From: Actinophytocola oryzae
GTDB lineage: Bacteria; Actinomycetota; Actinomycetes; Mycobacteriales; Pseudonocardiaceae
Reading direction: 5' to 3'
DNA: 64,000 bases
Assembly: GCF_004364325.1 (NCBI RefSeq)
Contig: NZ_SOCP01000011.1
Location: 1 to 64,000 of the forward strand
Of the stretch, positions 40,108 to 47,889 are shown one piece after another (position 1 is the stretch's first letter; every line of letters starts with the position of its first letter). The position numbers and the translations under genes were made by a program. The notes under the pieces were generated by a model. That model saw nothing but the letters and a program-made list of their open reading frames with translations, did no database searches and was not told the DNA's origin.

Positions 40108-42135
40108 GTGCTGGTTGACACGGTGCGCGGGCGCGCACGCTCCGATACCAGGCACACTCGGGGCGTGTTCTCGCGACGAGCCCAGTTCCCAGGAGACGCC
40201 GGTGCGCCCAGTGCGGCTCGCCGGTTCGTCCGTGCGACGCTCGCCAGGGCGAGACGCGACGACGTCGCCGACGACGCGGTGCTGCTGGCCAGCGAACTCT
40301 GCGAGAACGCCGTGCTGCACGGCGGCACCGGCTTCACGATCGAGCTGGTCGTGCTGGACGGCGGCGCGGTGACGATCACCGTCACCGACCAGGGCCCCTC
40401 GCCGATGGAGCTGCGCAGGGCCGTCCAGCCGGGCGGACGTGGCCTGACCCTCGTCGACGGCGTGGCCGACGCGTGGGGCAGCCGACACGACCGCAGGGGC
40501 CACCACGTGTGGTTCACGCTCGGCACCGTCGAGCCCGACCCGCCCGCCCGCACCGTCGAGGCGCCGACGTCGTGGCCCGATCCGGAGCGGACCCGCTGGC
40601 TGGCGCACCTGCCGCTGGCCGACGACACGCCGCTGCCGGTCGTGCTGACCGAGCTGACCCGCCGCCTCGGCGACGTCCTCGGCGCGGCGGGCGTCGCGGT
40701 CCTGCTCGACACGGAGACCGGCACCGAGGAGCTGGCGGGCTGCGGCGACCGCACGAAGCACGCGGAGGTCGTCGTGCCGCTGCCGCTCACCCCGCCCAGG
40801 GCCGGGCGGGTGGTCGTGCACGGCGACGAGTCGCTCGCCACGCCTGCCGCCGCCGAGCTGGCCGAGCTGACCGCGCTGCGGATCGCGCTGGCCGTCGAGG
40901 CGGACACCCAGCACAACGCCGACCGCGAGCGCTGGATGTGGATGACCTACCTCGCCGAGGCCACGGAGATGTTCTCCAACTCCCTCGACGTGCGCCTCAC
41001 CGCCGCGATCGTGCCGCAGGTGCTGGTGCCCCGGCTTGGCCGCTGGTGCGCGCTGCACCTGCTCGACCCGCGCGGGCGGCTCGGGCTGGAGGCGATGACG
41101 CACGTGGACGAGGACCTGCTGGCCGACCTGCGTGCCGAGCTGGCGCCGCTCGCCGAGCCGGACGGCGCGCTGTGTGTGCTGCTCGACGACGGCGCCGACG
41201 CCGCGGCACTCGGCACGCCGTTCGACGGGGTCGCGATGCCGCTGCGGGTCGGCGGCCGCGCCATCGGCACGATCAGCGTCGGACGGCCCGGCGAGCGGTC
41301 GCACCGGCCCGAGGAGCTGCTGATCGTCACCGAGCTGGCGCGCCGGGCCGCGCAGGCCGTCGACAACGCCCAGCGCGACAGCGCGCACGTGGCGACCTCG
41401 CAGGCACTGCAGCACGCGCTGCTCCCCCGCGCGATGCCCAAGGCCGACGGGGTGGAGTTCGCGGCGGCGTACCTGCCGGAGAGCACGGGGGCCGACGTCG
41501 GCGGCGACTTCTACGACGTGCTCACCCTCGGTGCCGACCGCTGGTTCGCCGTGGTGGGCGACGTGTGCGGCAAGGGCCCCCGCGCGGCGGCCCGCACCGG
41601 ACTCGTGCGGGACGTGCTGCGTGTCCTCCTGCGCGACGGCCAGCCGCTGCAGCGGACGTTCGAGCTGCTCAACGAGATGATGCTGGAGGCGGGCGACCCG
41701 TCGCAGTTCGCGACCGTCGCGCTGGCGATGATCACCAGGCAGCAGACCGACCCCCCGTCCGTCGAGGTGGAGCTGGTGCTGGCCGGGCACGAGCAGCCGG
41801 CGCTCGTCTACGCCGACGGCAACGTGTCCTACCTCGGCAGGCACGGCAGCGCGGTCGGTCTGGTGCGCAGGTTCGCGGTGCACCCGACCAGGCACGTGCT
41901 GCTCGCGGGCGACACGCTGGTGTTCTTCACCGACGGCGTCACCGAGCACCGGCGCGGCGCCGAGCTGTTCGGGCAGGGCAGGCTCGCGAAGGCGTTGCGC
42001 AGGGCGGGCAACCGCACCGCCGACGGGCTGATCACGGCCGTGCGGATGGCGGTCGAGGACTTCTCGGCCGAGCCCCACCGCGACGACATCGCGATAGTCG
42101 CCGTCCAGGTCCCCGCCGCGCGCGCGACCCGGTAG
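40108..42135 (+). CDS. SpoIIE-type PP2C phosphatase with N-terminal RsbW-like ATPase and GAF domains
   Basis: 675 residues. Residues about 35-140 are an RsbW-like ATPase (LLASELCENAVLHGG, VTDQGPSP, GRGLTLVDGVADAWG); two GAF-like regions follow (about 165-270 and 285-430); residues 445-672 are the SpoIIE phosphatase with metal aspartates in ADVGGDFYDV, VGDVCGKGP and HRDDIAIVAV. It can dephosphorylate STAS antagonists and perhaps also phosphorylate or bind them, a complete switch in one chain. A STAS gene follows. Divergent from the HAMP-array kinase. A GTG at 40165 is a possible shorter start. Confidence 0.9.
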   Translation: MLVDTVRGRARSDTRHTRGVFSRRAQFPGDAGAPSAARRFVRATLARARRDDVADDAVLLASELCENAVLHGGTGFTIELVVLDGGAVTITVTDQGPSPMELRRAVQPGGRGLTLVDGVADAWGSRHDRRGHHVWFTLGTVEPDPPARTVEAPTSWPDPERTRWLAHLPLADDTPLPVVLTELTRRLGDVLGAAGVAVLLDTETGTEELAGCGDRTKHAEVVVPLPLTPPRAGRVVVHGDESLATPAAAELAELTALRIALAVEADTQHNADRERWMWMTYLAEATEMFSNSLDVRLTAAIVPQVLVPRLGRWCALHLLDPRGRLGLEAMTHVDEDLLADLRAELAPLAEPDGALCVLLDDGADAAALGTPFDGVAMPLRVGGRAIGTISVGRPGERSHRPEELLIVTELARRAAQAVDNAQRDSAHVATSQALQHALLPRAMPKADGVEFAAAYLPESTGADVGGDFYDVLTLGADRWFAVVGDVCGKGPRAAARTGLVRDVLRVLLRDGQPLQRTFELLNEMMLEAGDPSQFATVALAMITRQQTDPPSVEVELVLAGHEQPALVYADGNVSYLGRHGSAVGLVRRFAVHPTRHVLLAGDTLVFFTDGVTEHRRGAELFGQGRLAKALRRAGNRTADGLITAVRMAVEDFSAEPHRDDIAIVAVQVPAARATR

Positions 42136-42155
42136 CTGAATTAGGCTTTTGCCCC

Positions 42156-42497
42156 GTGTCCAACCCAGTCCAGCTGCGGACCGAGCGGCCGGGACCGAAC
42201 TGCGTGTTGCTGTCGGTGCTGGGAGAGATCGACCTGGTGACGGTGACGGGTCTGGAGACCGCCGTCGCCGAGCACGTCGCGGCCGCGCCCACCCTCGTGA
42301 TCGACCTGTCCGAGGTGACCTTCTTCGGGTCGGTCGGCCTCGCCGCGATCATGCGGGCCATGACACTGGCCGAGGACCGGGGTACCCGCCTGCTGCTCGT
42401 GGCGGGCCGCCGGGTCCGCCGCACGATGGAGCTCACGAAGACGACGGAGTTCTTCGCCATGTACGACTCGGTGGAGCAAGCCTTGCGGCATACCTGA
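42156..42497 (+). CDS. STAS-domain anti-sigma factor antagonist
   Basis: 113 residues: VLLSVLGEIDLVTVTGLETA and LSEVTFFGSVGLAAIMRAMT, the latter holding the likely phospho-Ser before VGL. It begins 20 bases after the SpoIIE phosphatase gene on the same strand and is that enzyme's probable substrate. Third STAS protein of the region. Confidence 0.9.
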   Translation: MSNPVQLRTERPGPNCVLLSVLGEIDLVTVTGLETAVAEHVAAAPTLVIDLSEVTFFGSVGLAAIMRAMTLAEDRGTRLLLVAGRRVRRTMELTKTTEFFAMYDSVEQALRHT

Positions 42498-42548
42498 CTG
42501 TTCGCTGAGCGCCTGTAGCGTGCCTGTGACGAAACGTTGCTCATCCGT

Positions 42549-42572
42549 GTTTCACCTCCCACTATTGGGTAA
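42549..42572 (+). promoter_or_regulatory. Sigma-B-type promoter of the DUF3040 gene
   Basis: GTTT at 42549-42552, 14 bases, GGGTAA at 42567-42572, 58 bases before the DUF3040 start. It fits the GTTT-N14/16-GGGTA consensus as does the promoter at 30786-30810. The last base (A instead of T/C) is slightly off. Confidence 0.55.
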
Positions 42573-42630
42573 TCCGAGGGGAACAAGGTGGGCGGTGGGG
42601 CTCACCACGTGACGCGCGCGGGAGTCCGCA

Positions 42631-42891
42631 ATGCTCAGTCATGACGAGGACCGGCAGCTCAGAGCGATCCAGGAGTGGTTCGAGGCGTCCGACCCACGCC
42701 TCACCCAGATGTTGCGCGACCACGAGGCGCCGGAACGGCGCAAGCACCGCAGGATCGGCCGGGTGGCCGTCGACGTGACCGGTGGCCTGCTCTTCCTGTT
42801 CGGGCTGGTCGCGGCGATCGCGTCCTTCATGGTGCTGGGCATCCTCGTGCTCGGCGCGGGAGCCTGTCTGCACCTGGCGGCACGCAGGTAG
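42631..42891 (+). CDS. DUF3040 membrane protein
   Basis: 86 residues. MLSHDEDRQLRAIQEWFEAS is the DUF3040 signature, followed by a basic stretch and two membrane helices (VTGGLLFLFGLVAAIASFMV, GILVLGAGACLHLAA). Small actinomycete proteins of unknown function. GGGAG lies six bases before the ATG. The sigma-B-type promoter upstream suggests it belongs to the general-stress regulon. Confidence 0.88.
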   Translation: MLSHDEDRQLRAIQEWFEASDPRLTQMLRDHEAPERRKHRRIGRVAVDVTGGLLFLFGLVAAIASFMVLGILVLGAGACLHLAARR

Positions 42892-42910
42892 GCCACGCAG
42901 AATGGCGGTC

Positions 42911-43816
42911 ATGGATCTCCGCATCATGACCGAGCCACAGCAGGGTGCGTCCTACGACACGCAGCTGACCCTGGCCAGGGCGGCCGAGGCCCTCGGGTTC
43001 TCCGGCTACTTCCGCTCCGACCACTACCTGGCGATGTCGGGCGACGGCATGCCCGGCCCGACGGACGCGTGGCTCACCCTGGCAGGCCTCGCCCGCGAGA
43101 CCTCGACCATCCGGCTCGGCACGATGGTCACGGCCGCGACGTTCCGGCTGCCCGGTGTGCTCGCGATCCAGGTGGCGCAGGTGGACCAGATGTCGGGCGG
43201 CCGCGTCGAGCTGGGCCTCGGCGGCGGCTGGTTCGAGGCGGAGCACCGCGCGTACGGCATCCCGTTCCCGTCCGCGCGGCTGGGCAGGCTCGAGGAGCAG
43301 CTCGCGATCGTGACGGGCCTGTTCGCCACGCCCTCGGGCTCGACGTTCGACTTCAACGGCAGGTACTACCAGCTGAAGGACTGTCCGGCACTGCCGAAAC
43401 CCGTGCAGGAGACCGTCCCGATCATCGTCGGCGGCAGCGGCCCGACACGCACGCCTGCCATCGCGGCCGCCTACGCCGACGAGTTCAACGTGCCGTTCCG
43501 CTCGGTCGAGGACACGGCCGCCCAGTTCGGCCGCGTCCGCGCCGCGGCAGGCACCCGGAAGCTCACCTGCTCCGCCGCCGTGACGATGTGTGTCGGCAGG
43601 GACGACGCCGAGGTCGCCCGCCGCGCGAAGGCCATCGGGCGTGACGTCGAGGAGCTGAAGGCCAACGGGGCCGCGGGCTCCCCAGCCGAGGTGGTGGACA
43701 AGCTCTCCCGGTTCGGCGAGGCAGGCGCCACCCGCCTGTACCTGCAGCTGATGGACATGACCGACCTCGACCACGTCGAGCTGATCGCGTCGGAGGTTCG
43801 GTCGCAGCTCTCGTGA
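42911..43816 (+). CDS. LLM-class F420-dependent oxidoreductase
   Basis: 301 residues of the luciferase-like (TIM-barrel) family: ARAAEALGFSGYFRSDHYLA, ETSTIRLGTMVTAATFRLPG, SGGRVELGLGGGWFEAEHRA, and VPIIVGGSGPTRTPAIAAAY. The members in actinomycetes mostly use deazaflavin F420 to oxidise or reduce small organics. Substrate unknown. An ATG at 42902 is the alternative start. The next gene overlaps it by GTGA. Confidence 0.88.
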   Translation: MDLRIMTEPQQGASYDTQLTLARAAEALGFSGYFRSDHYLAMSGDGMPGPTDAWLTLAGLARETSTIRLGTMVTAATFRLPGVLAIQVAQVDQMSGGRVELGLGGGWFEAEHRAYGIPFPSARLGRLEEQLAIVTGLFATPSGSTFDFNGRYYQLKDCPALPKPVQETVPIIVGGSGPTRTPAIAAAYADEFNVPFRSVEDTAAQFGRVRAAAGTRKLTCSAAVTMCVGRDDAEVARRAKAIGRDVEELKANGAAGSPAEVVDKLSRFGEAGATRLYLQLMDMTDLDHVELIASEVRSQLS

Positions 43817-44382
43817 GGATGCCGGCGGCGGTCGGGGACGGCTGGCACGTCGGCATCGTCAGCGTCCTCGCACAGGAGACACGCACCGTGCTCGACGTGC
43901 TCAGGATCCCCGACAAGCGCCGGTTCCACACCGGGCGGATGGCGGTGCCCGGCGGGGTCACCTACCTCGTGGTGTCGCCGCCCGCCGGGCCGAACGGGGT
44001 GAGCAACGCGCTCGCCGGGCTGTGCGCGCGGTACGACCCGGCCGTCGTGGTGCTCGTCGGCGGCGGGCACGAGCATCCCGTCGCGGCGAACGACGTCGTG
44101 GTCACCAGTGGGCGCGAGCCGGTCGAGGGCGCCGTCGGGACGTTCTTCGCCGCGTCCGGCGAGCCCGCGTCCCTGCCGGGCTACGGCGGCGGCACGGCGT
44201 TCCGGGTGTTCCGTGGGCTGACCGGCGACGGGGAGGTGCCCCGGTTCTGCTCGCGGGCCACCACCCGGCGCGGGAACCCCCTTGCGTGGGCGGTGATCCG
44301 CGGCGTCGCCGGGGACGCCGCGGACCGGAACGCCGCGCAGACGTTGCGCTACCTCATTCCCTACCTGCGGCCGCGGTTATAG
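43813..44382 (+). CDS. Nucleoside phosphorylase/nucleosidase-fold protein, divergent
   Basis: 189 residues. HVGIVSVLAQETRTVLDVL, GLCARYDPAVVVLVGG and ANDVVVTSGREPVEG follow the pattern of purine nucleoside phosphorylase/MTA nucleosidase-like proteins (glutamate after the first strand, central glycine loop, NDVVV strand). It is shorter than the enzymes (about 230-250) and the C-terminal acidic catalytic residue is uncertain, so activity is doubtful. It is coupled to the LLM enzyme gene by GTGA. Its stop lies inside the convergent peptidase gene (six-base overlap). Confidence 0.55.
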   Translation: MRMPAAVGDGWHVGIVSVLAQETRTVLDVLRIPDKRRFHTGRMAVPGGVTYLVVSPPAGPNGVSNALAGLCARYDPAVVVLVGGGHEHPVAANDVVVTSGREPVEGAVGTFFAASGEPASLPGYGGGTAFRVFRGLTGDGEVPRFCSRATTRRGNPLAWAVIRGVAGDAADRNAAQTLRYLIPYLRPRL

Positions 44383-45615
44383 CGTGCCCGCGGCCACGGT
44401 GAGGACGGCACGCACCTGGTTGACGATGTCGAGCTGGTTGGTCGCGAAGGTCGGGTCGGTCAGCTCGGTCGTGTTGGCCGGGTCGAACTGCAGCACCGGC
44501 GTGTGCAGGTGGCCACCGGGGATGTGCAGGCCCAGCGCGTCCCGCAACAGTGTGGCCCGGTAGGCGATCTCGTTCGACAGGTAGTCACCGCCGCCGCCCG
44601 CCCTGGCCACCGAGCCGGGGGTCGGGCCGGTCGGTGACACCACCGGTGCCGTCTGGCCCGCCGGGATCTCGGTGACGGACGTGTTGTCGAAGACCGGGAA
44701 CCGGCCGGTCGGGGCGGCCACGATCGCCGCGTACGGCAACGTGGTCGGGACGAACTCGGGTGCGGGTGTCACGGTCGGCACGCCCGGCGGGATCGGGGCG
44801 ACACCCGTGCGCGAGATGTTGTCGTTGTCCGGGAAGCCACCGCGCCAGCGGCCGTTGTAGCGCTCGACGTCGAACCGGCCGACGCGGCCCTGGCTGATCG
44901 TCGTGAACATGTCGACGCGGCCGAGCACCGGCGCGAACGTCCGCTCCACCACCCCGGCCGCGAACGGGTCCCACAGGACCGGGAACACCGCGGTCTCGAT
45001 GCGTGCCCGGCCGGCGGGCGTGTCGATGACCGTGCCGTCCAGTGCGAGGGCCGTGGCGCCGGACGGGTTGCTGCGGCGGATGTCCTGGTCCAGCTGGAAG
45101 GGGTCGAAGCCGCTCACCAGGATCCGCAGCGCCCGGCCCGGGTAGGCGATCGAGTCCTGGCCTCGGGAGGACCGCTCCAGCGCGTCGACCAGTCCGGTGC
45201 GGGCTTCCGGGGTCAGCTCGAAGCGGGGAGCCCACTGCCGCAACGCCTTCGTGAGCTGCAGGCGTGCCCAGTAGAGCGGGCGGTCGTCGGTGACCGGCAG
45301 TGTGCCCGCGGGCAGGCGGCCCTGCGCACGGGCGACCGCGGCCTCCCACAGTGCGCGGCCCTGCGCCCTGATCGCCACCTCCGCGACGTGGGCGTTGGGG
45401 TAGGCGCACAGCGCGGGGGTGAAGACCTGCGCGAACCGGTCAAAACCACTGCGCTGCAACACTTCGGCTGTCTTGGGCTGTGCCAGCCGCTGTTCCTCGA
45501 CGGTCAGTGGCGCCGAGGGATCGGCGCAGGTGGGGGCGGCGGAGGCGGTCACGGTCGGCACGAGCATGCCGGCCAGTCCGAACGCGGCGGCCGCGAGCAG
45601 GGTGCGGGCTCTCAT
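44377..45615 (-). CDS. Secreted pyroglutamyl-peptidase-like protein
   Basis: 412 residues. A signal peptide (MRARTLLAAAAFGLAGMLVP ... ASAAP) precedes about 150 helical residues and then ILVSGFDPFQLDQDIRRSNP and GATALALDG, the start of the peptidase family C15 (pyrrolidone-carboxylate peptidase) fold. Normal C15 enzymes are cytosolic and about 215 residues, so a secreted, two-part form is unusual. The C-terminal part has AGGGGDYLSNEIAYRATLLR, which carries a Y-LSN-x-Y-Y-like motif but not a plain catalytic Cys, so its activity is uncertain. Confidence 0.72.
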   Translation of the reverse strand: MRARTLLAAAAFGLAGMLVPTVTASAAPTCADPSAPLTVEEQRLAQPKTAEVLQRSGFDRFAQVFTPALCAYPNAHVAEVAIRAQGRALWEAAVARAQGRLPAGTLPVTDDRPLYWARLQLTKALRQWAPRFELTPEARTGLVDALERSSRGQDSIAYPGRALRILVSGFDPFQLDQDIRRSNPSGATALALDGTVIDTPAGRARIETAVFPVLWDPFAAGVVERTFAPVLGRVDMFTTISQGRVGRFDVERYNGRWRGGFPDNDNISRTGVAPIPPGVPTVTPAPEFVPTTLPYAAIVAAPTGRFPVFDNTSVTEIPAGQTAPVVSPTGPTPGSVARAGGGGDYLSNEIAYRATLLRDALGLHIPGGHLHTPVLQFDPANTTELTDPTFATNQLDIVNQVRAVLTVAAGTL

Positions 45616-45733
45616 CCGGCCATCCTGGCGAGCCCCGGAACACCCGGCAAGTTCCCGGCGCGCCGCCACGGTTCCCAGTCGTTCACACCCCATAATTGAT
45701 CTTCGATCTACGCAATGGGGGGGTCTGCGACCG

Positions 45734-46516
45734 ATGATGGGCCGCACGCACGCGCTCACCGGGTGGTGCGCGGGTCTCGGGGTCGCGAAGTTCGTTGGCA
45801 TCACGACGATCGAGCAGACCGTGCTGTTCGCCGTCACGACGTCCGGGTTCGCGCTGCTGCCCGACCTCGACCACCCGCACGCCCGTGCGTCCAAGCTGCT
45901 CGGGCCGTTCTCCCGGGTGTTGTCGTGGCTGTTGCGGCACGCGTCGGCCGGGTTGTACCAGGTCACGAAGGGGCCCCGCGACGAGCGCAAGCGCGGCACG
46001 CACCGGCACCTGTCGCACACCGTTCTGTTCGCCGTCGGGCTGGGGTTCGCCGCCAGTGCCGGCACGGAGGCTGGTGGTCCGTATGCCGTCGCGGCGGTCG
46101 CGGTGCTGGGGTTGCTGCTAGCTGAGGACGCGCTCGGCGACTGGATGCTGATCGTGACCGCGGCCGGGGTGGTGTGGTGGCTGCGCGAGGCTGGGCCCGA
46201 TCCGTTGGCCGCGCTCGGGCACATGTCCGGGATCATGGGGTTCGCCGTGGCGGTCGGGTGTTTCACGCACTGTCTCGGGGATGCGATCACCGAGGCTGGG
46301 TGTCCGTTCCTGTTCCCCGTGCCCATCGCCGGTGAGACCTGGTACGAGTTGCGGCCGCCCAAGGCTTTGCGGCTGCGTACGGGTAAGCGGGTCGAGCGGC
46401 TGGTGATCTTTCCCTTGTTCGTCGTTCTCGGTGTGCTGCTGATTCCCGGGGCCTGGGACTTCGGGGTCGACTTCGTGACCCGGATGTTCACTCCGCCTGC
46501 TTCGGCCGCGCAGTAA
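45734..46516 (+). CDS. YdjM-like membrane-bound metal-dependent hydrolase
   Basis: 260 residues, several membrane helices. MGRTHALTGWCAGLG, LLPDLDHPHARASKLLG and RGTHRHLSHTVLF give the H, DxDH and H-R-x-x-SH pattern of the YdjM (LexA-regulated membrane hydrolase) family; another His/Asp pair is in CFTHCLGDAITEAGC. The family's substrate is not established. A G-run stands before the start, and an ATG three bases on is equally possible. Confidence 0.85.
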   Translation: MMGRTHALTGWCAGLGVAKFVGITTIEQTVLFAVTTSGFALLPDLDHPHARASKLLGPFSRVLSWLLRHASAGLYQVTKGPRDERKRGTHRHLSHTVLFAVGLGFAASAGTEAGGPYAVAAVAVLGLLLAEDALGDWMLIVTAAGVVWWLREAGPDPLAALGHMSGIMGFAVAVGCFTHCLGDAITEAGCPFLFPVPIAGETWYELRPPKALRLRTGKRVERLVIFPLFVVLGVLLIPGAWDFGVDFVTRMFTPPASAAQ

Positions 46517-46534
46517 CCGGCTGCCTCTTCCCGT

Positions 46535-46587
46535 GCACTGAAGGACGCCTTCCTGACGCCCAGCGTCAGGAAGGCGTCCTTCAGTGC
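46535..46587. terminator. Perfect 25-bp hairpin repeat, probable bidirectional terminator
   Basis: An arm starting GCACTGAAGGACGCCTTCCT (46535-46559) and its exact complement (46563-46587) with a CCA loop, between the convergent YdjM-like and GH99-like genes. Compared with the copy at 23935, two paired positions differ, and each change in one arm is matched in the other, so base pairing has been kept. Confidence 0.82.
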
Positions 46588-46603
46588 GTTTGCGGCCCTG
46601 TCC

Positions 46604-47836
46604 CTACACGGTTGGTGTTGGGCGGTTCGGCGTCAGCGCGATCTGGCGCTTCAGCATCCGGCCACCGTCGCCGGTCAGGCGCAGGTAGTAGTCCGACGAG
46701 CACGGGGTGCCGTCCTCGTCCAGTGCCCAGAAGCCGGAGCCCGACGGGACCATGCCGGCGTTCTCCGCGGTCTTCGCGATCTGGTTGCCCTCGTTGAACT
46801 CGTCGAACATCGAGATGTAGATGCCCTGTGCGCCTACGCGGACCATGTTGTAGAACTGGCGCCACATGAAGTCGCCGTGGCGGCGGTGGCGTTGTGACAT
46901 GTCACCCGGCAGCACGCATGGCTGGTAGTCGATGCCTCGTGCGTTGCACTCGGCCTGGTCCGGGGCGTTCGCCACGTTGTAGAAGTTGTCCGAGTCGGCT
47001 GGTGAGCCGATGCGGCCCACCATCCACGGCGACAGCATGTTGAACGAGCGGTACACGCTCGCGAAGCCGGTCCTCGAGTCACCTGTCTCCGTGCGCCACC
47101 ACGTCGGCACGCCGCCCATCAGGTAGACGCCCTGGCCCTTGAACCAGTTGATCACGTCCTGGCACTGGGACGGGGTGAACGGGCGGCCGCCGTCGTTGAA
47201 GCCGAAGCCCCAGATGCCCACTACCGGCTTGCCGTTCTGCCTGGCGTACGCCGACGAGGACGTGTACGCCCTCATCTTGTTCGTCCAGTCCGCCTTGATC
47301 TCGGACTGCATGTTCGTCCAGTTCGTGACGTCGTACATGATGTAGAACTTGCGCGAGTACTTCTCCGCCGCCGCGCGTACCTTCGCGGTCACCGCGTCGC
47401 GGATCGGGCCCTCGCCGCCGGTCGGGTTGAACCGTTGCAGTGCCGCGGTGTCGCAGTTGTACTGCTGCATCCACTTGAAGTGCGTGTCCACGGTCTGCTG
47501 GTCGTAGTTCGAGTACAGGTTCGCAGGCTGGCCGTTGTTCAGGTTGTTGAACGCCGAGCGGTACACCCGTGTGTACTCGCGGACGTCGGGCCAGGAGATG
47601 ATCGCCTTGTTCGACGACGACGGCGGCTGGCCCCAGTTGTTGCTCCAGTGCCACCAGCCGTTGAGTGGCGAGCCGTCGCCGATCGCGGCGAACCAGCCCT
47701 GGTAGCCGACCGTGATCTTGCCGACCACGTCGCCGGGTGGTGACGCCAGCGGCCTCGGCACGGCGGTCGTGGCGGCCGTGCCCGCGACGGCTGCGGCGGC
47801 CGCCATTCCGATCAGTGAGCGCCGAGAGATTTCCAT
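46604..47836 (-). CDS. Tat-exported GH71/GH99-like glycoside hydrolase
   Basis: 410 residues. A twin-arginine signal (MEISRRSLIGMAAAAAVAGT) precedes a TIM-barrel-like enzyme: TVGYQGWFAAIGDGSPLNGW, MYDVTNWTNMQ, VGIWGFGFNDG, ISMFDEFNEGNQIAKTAENA, the last typical of the GH99-like branch that acts on mannans and related glycans. It lies 53 bases downstream of the GntR/LacI regulator gene on the same strand and is probably co-transcribed, which ties it to the sugar importer on the other side. The substrate is inferred only from the family. Confidence 0.82.
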   Translation of the reverse strand: MEISRRSLIGMAAAAAVAGTAATTAVPRPLASPPGDVVGKITVGYQGWFAAIGDGSPLNGWWHWSNNWGQPPSSSNKAIISWPDVREYTRVYRSAFNNLNNGQPANLYSNYDQQTVDTHFKWMQQYNCDTAALQRFNPTGGEGPIRDAVTAKVRAAAEKYSRKFYIMYDVTNWTNMQSEIKADWTNKMRAYTSSSAYARQNGKPVVGIWGFGFNDGGRPFTPSQCQDVINWFKGQGVYLMGGVPTWWRTETGDSRTGFASVYRSFNMLSPWMVGRIGSPADSDNFYNVANAPDQAECNARGIDYQPCVLPGDMSQRHRRHGDFMWRQFYNMVRVGAQGIYISMFDEFNEGNQIAKTAENAGMVPSGSGFWALDEDGTPCSSDYYLRLTGDGGRMLKRQIALTPNRPTPTV

Positions 47837-47889
47837 CATCTACTCCCTTGTAGACCATGTGCAGGGGATCTCTTGCGGTGGAACAGAAA

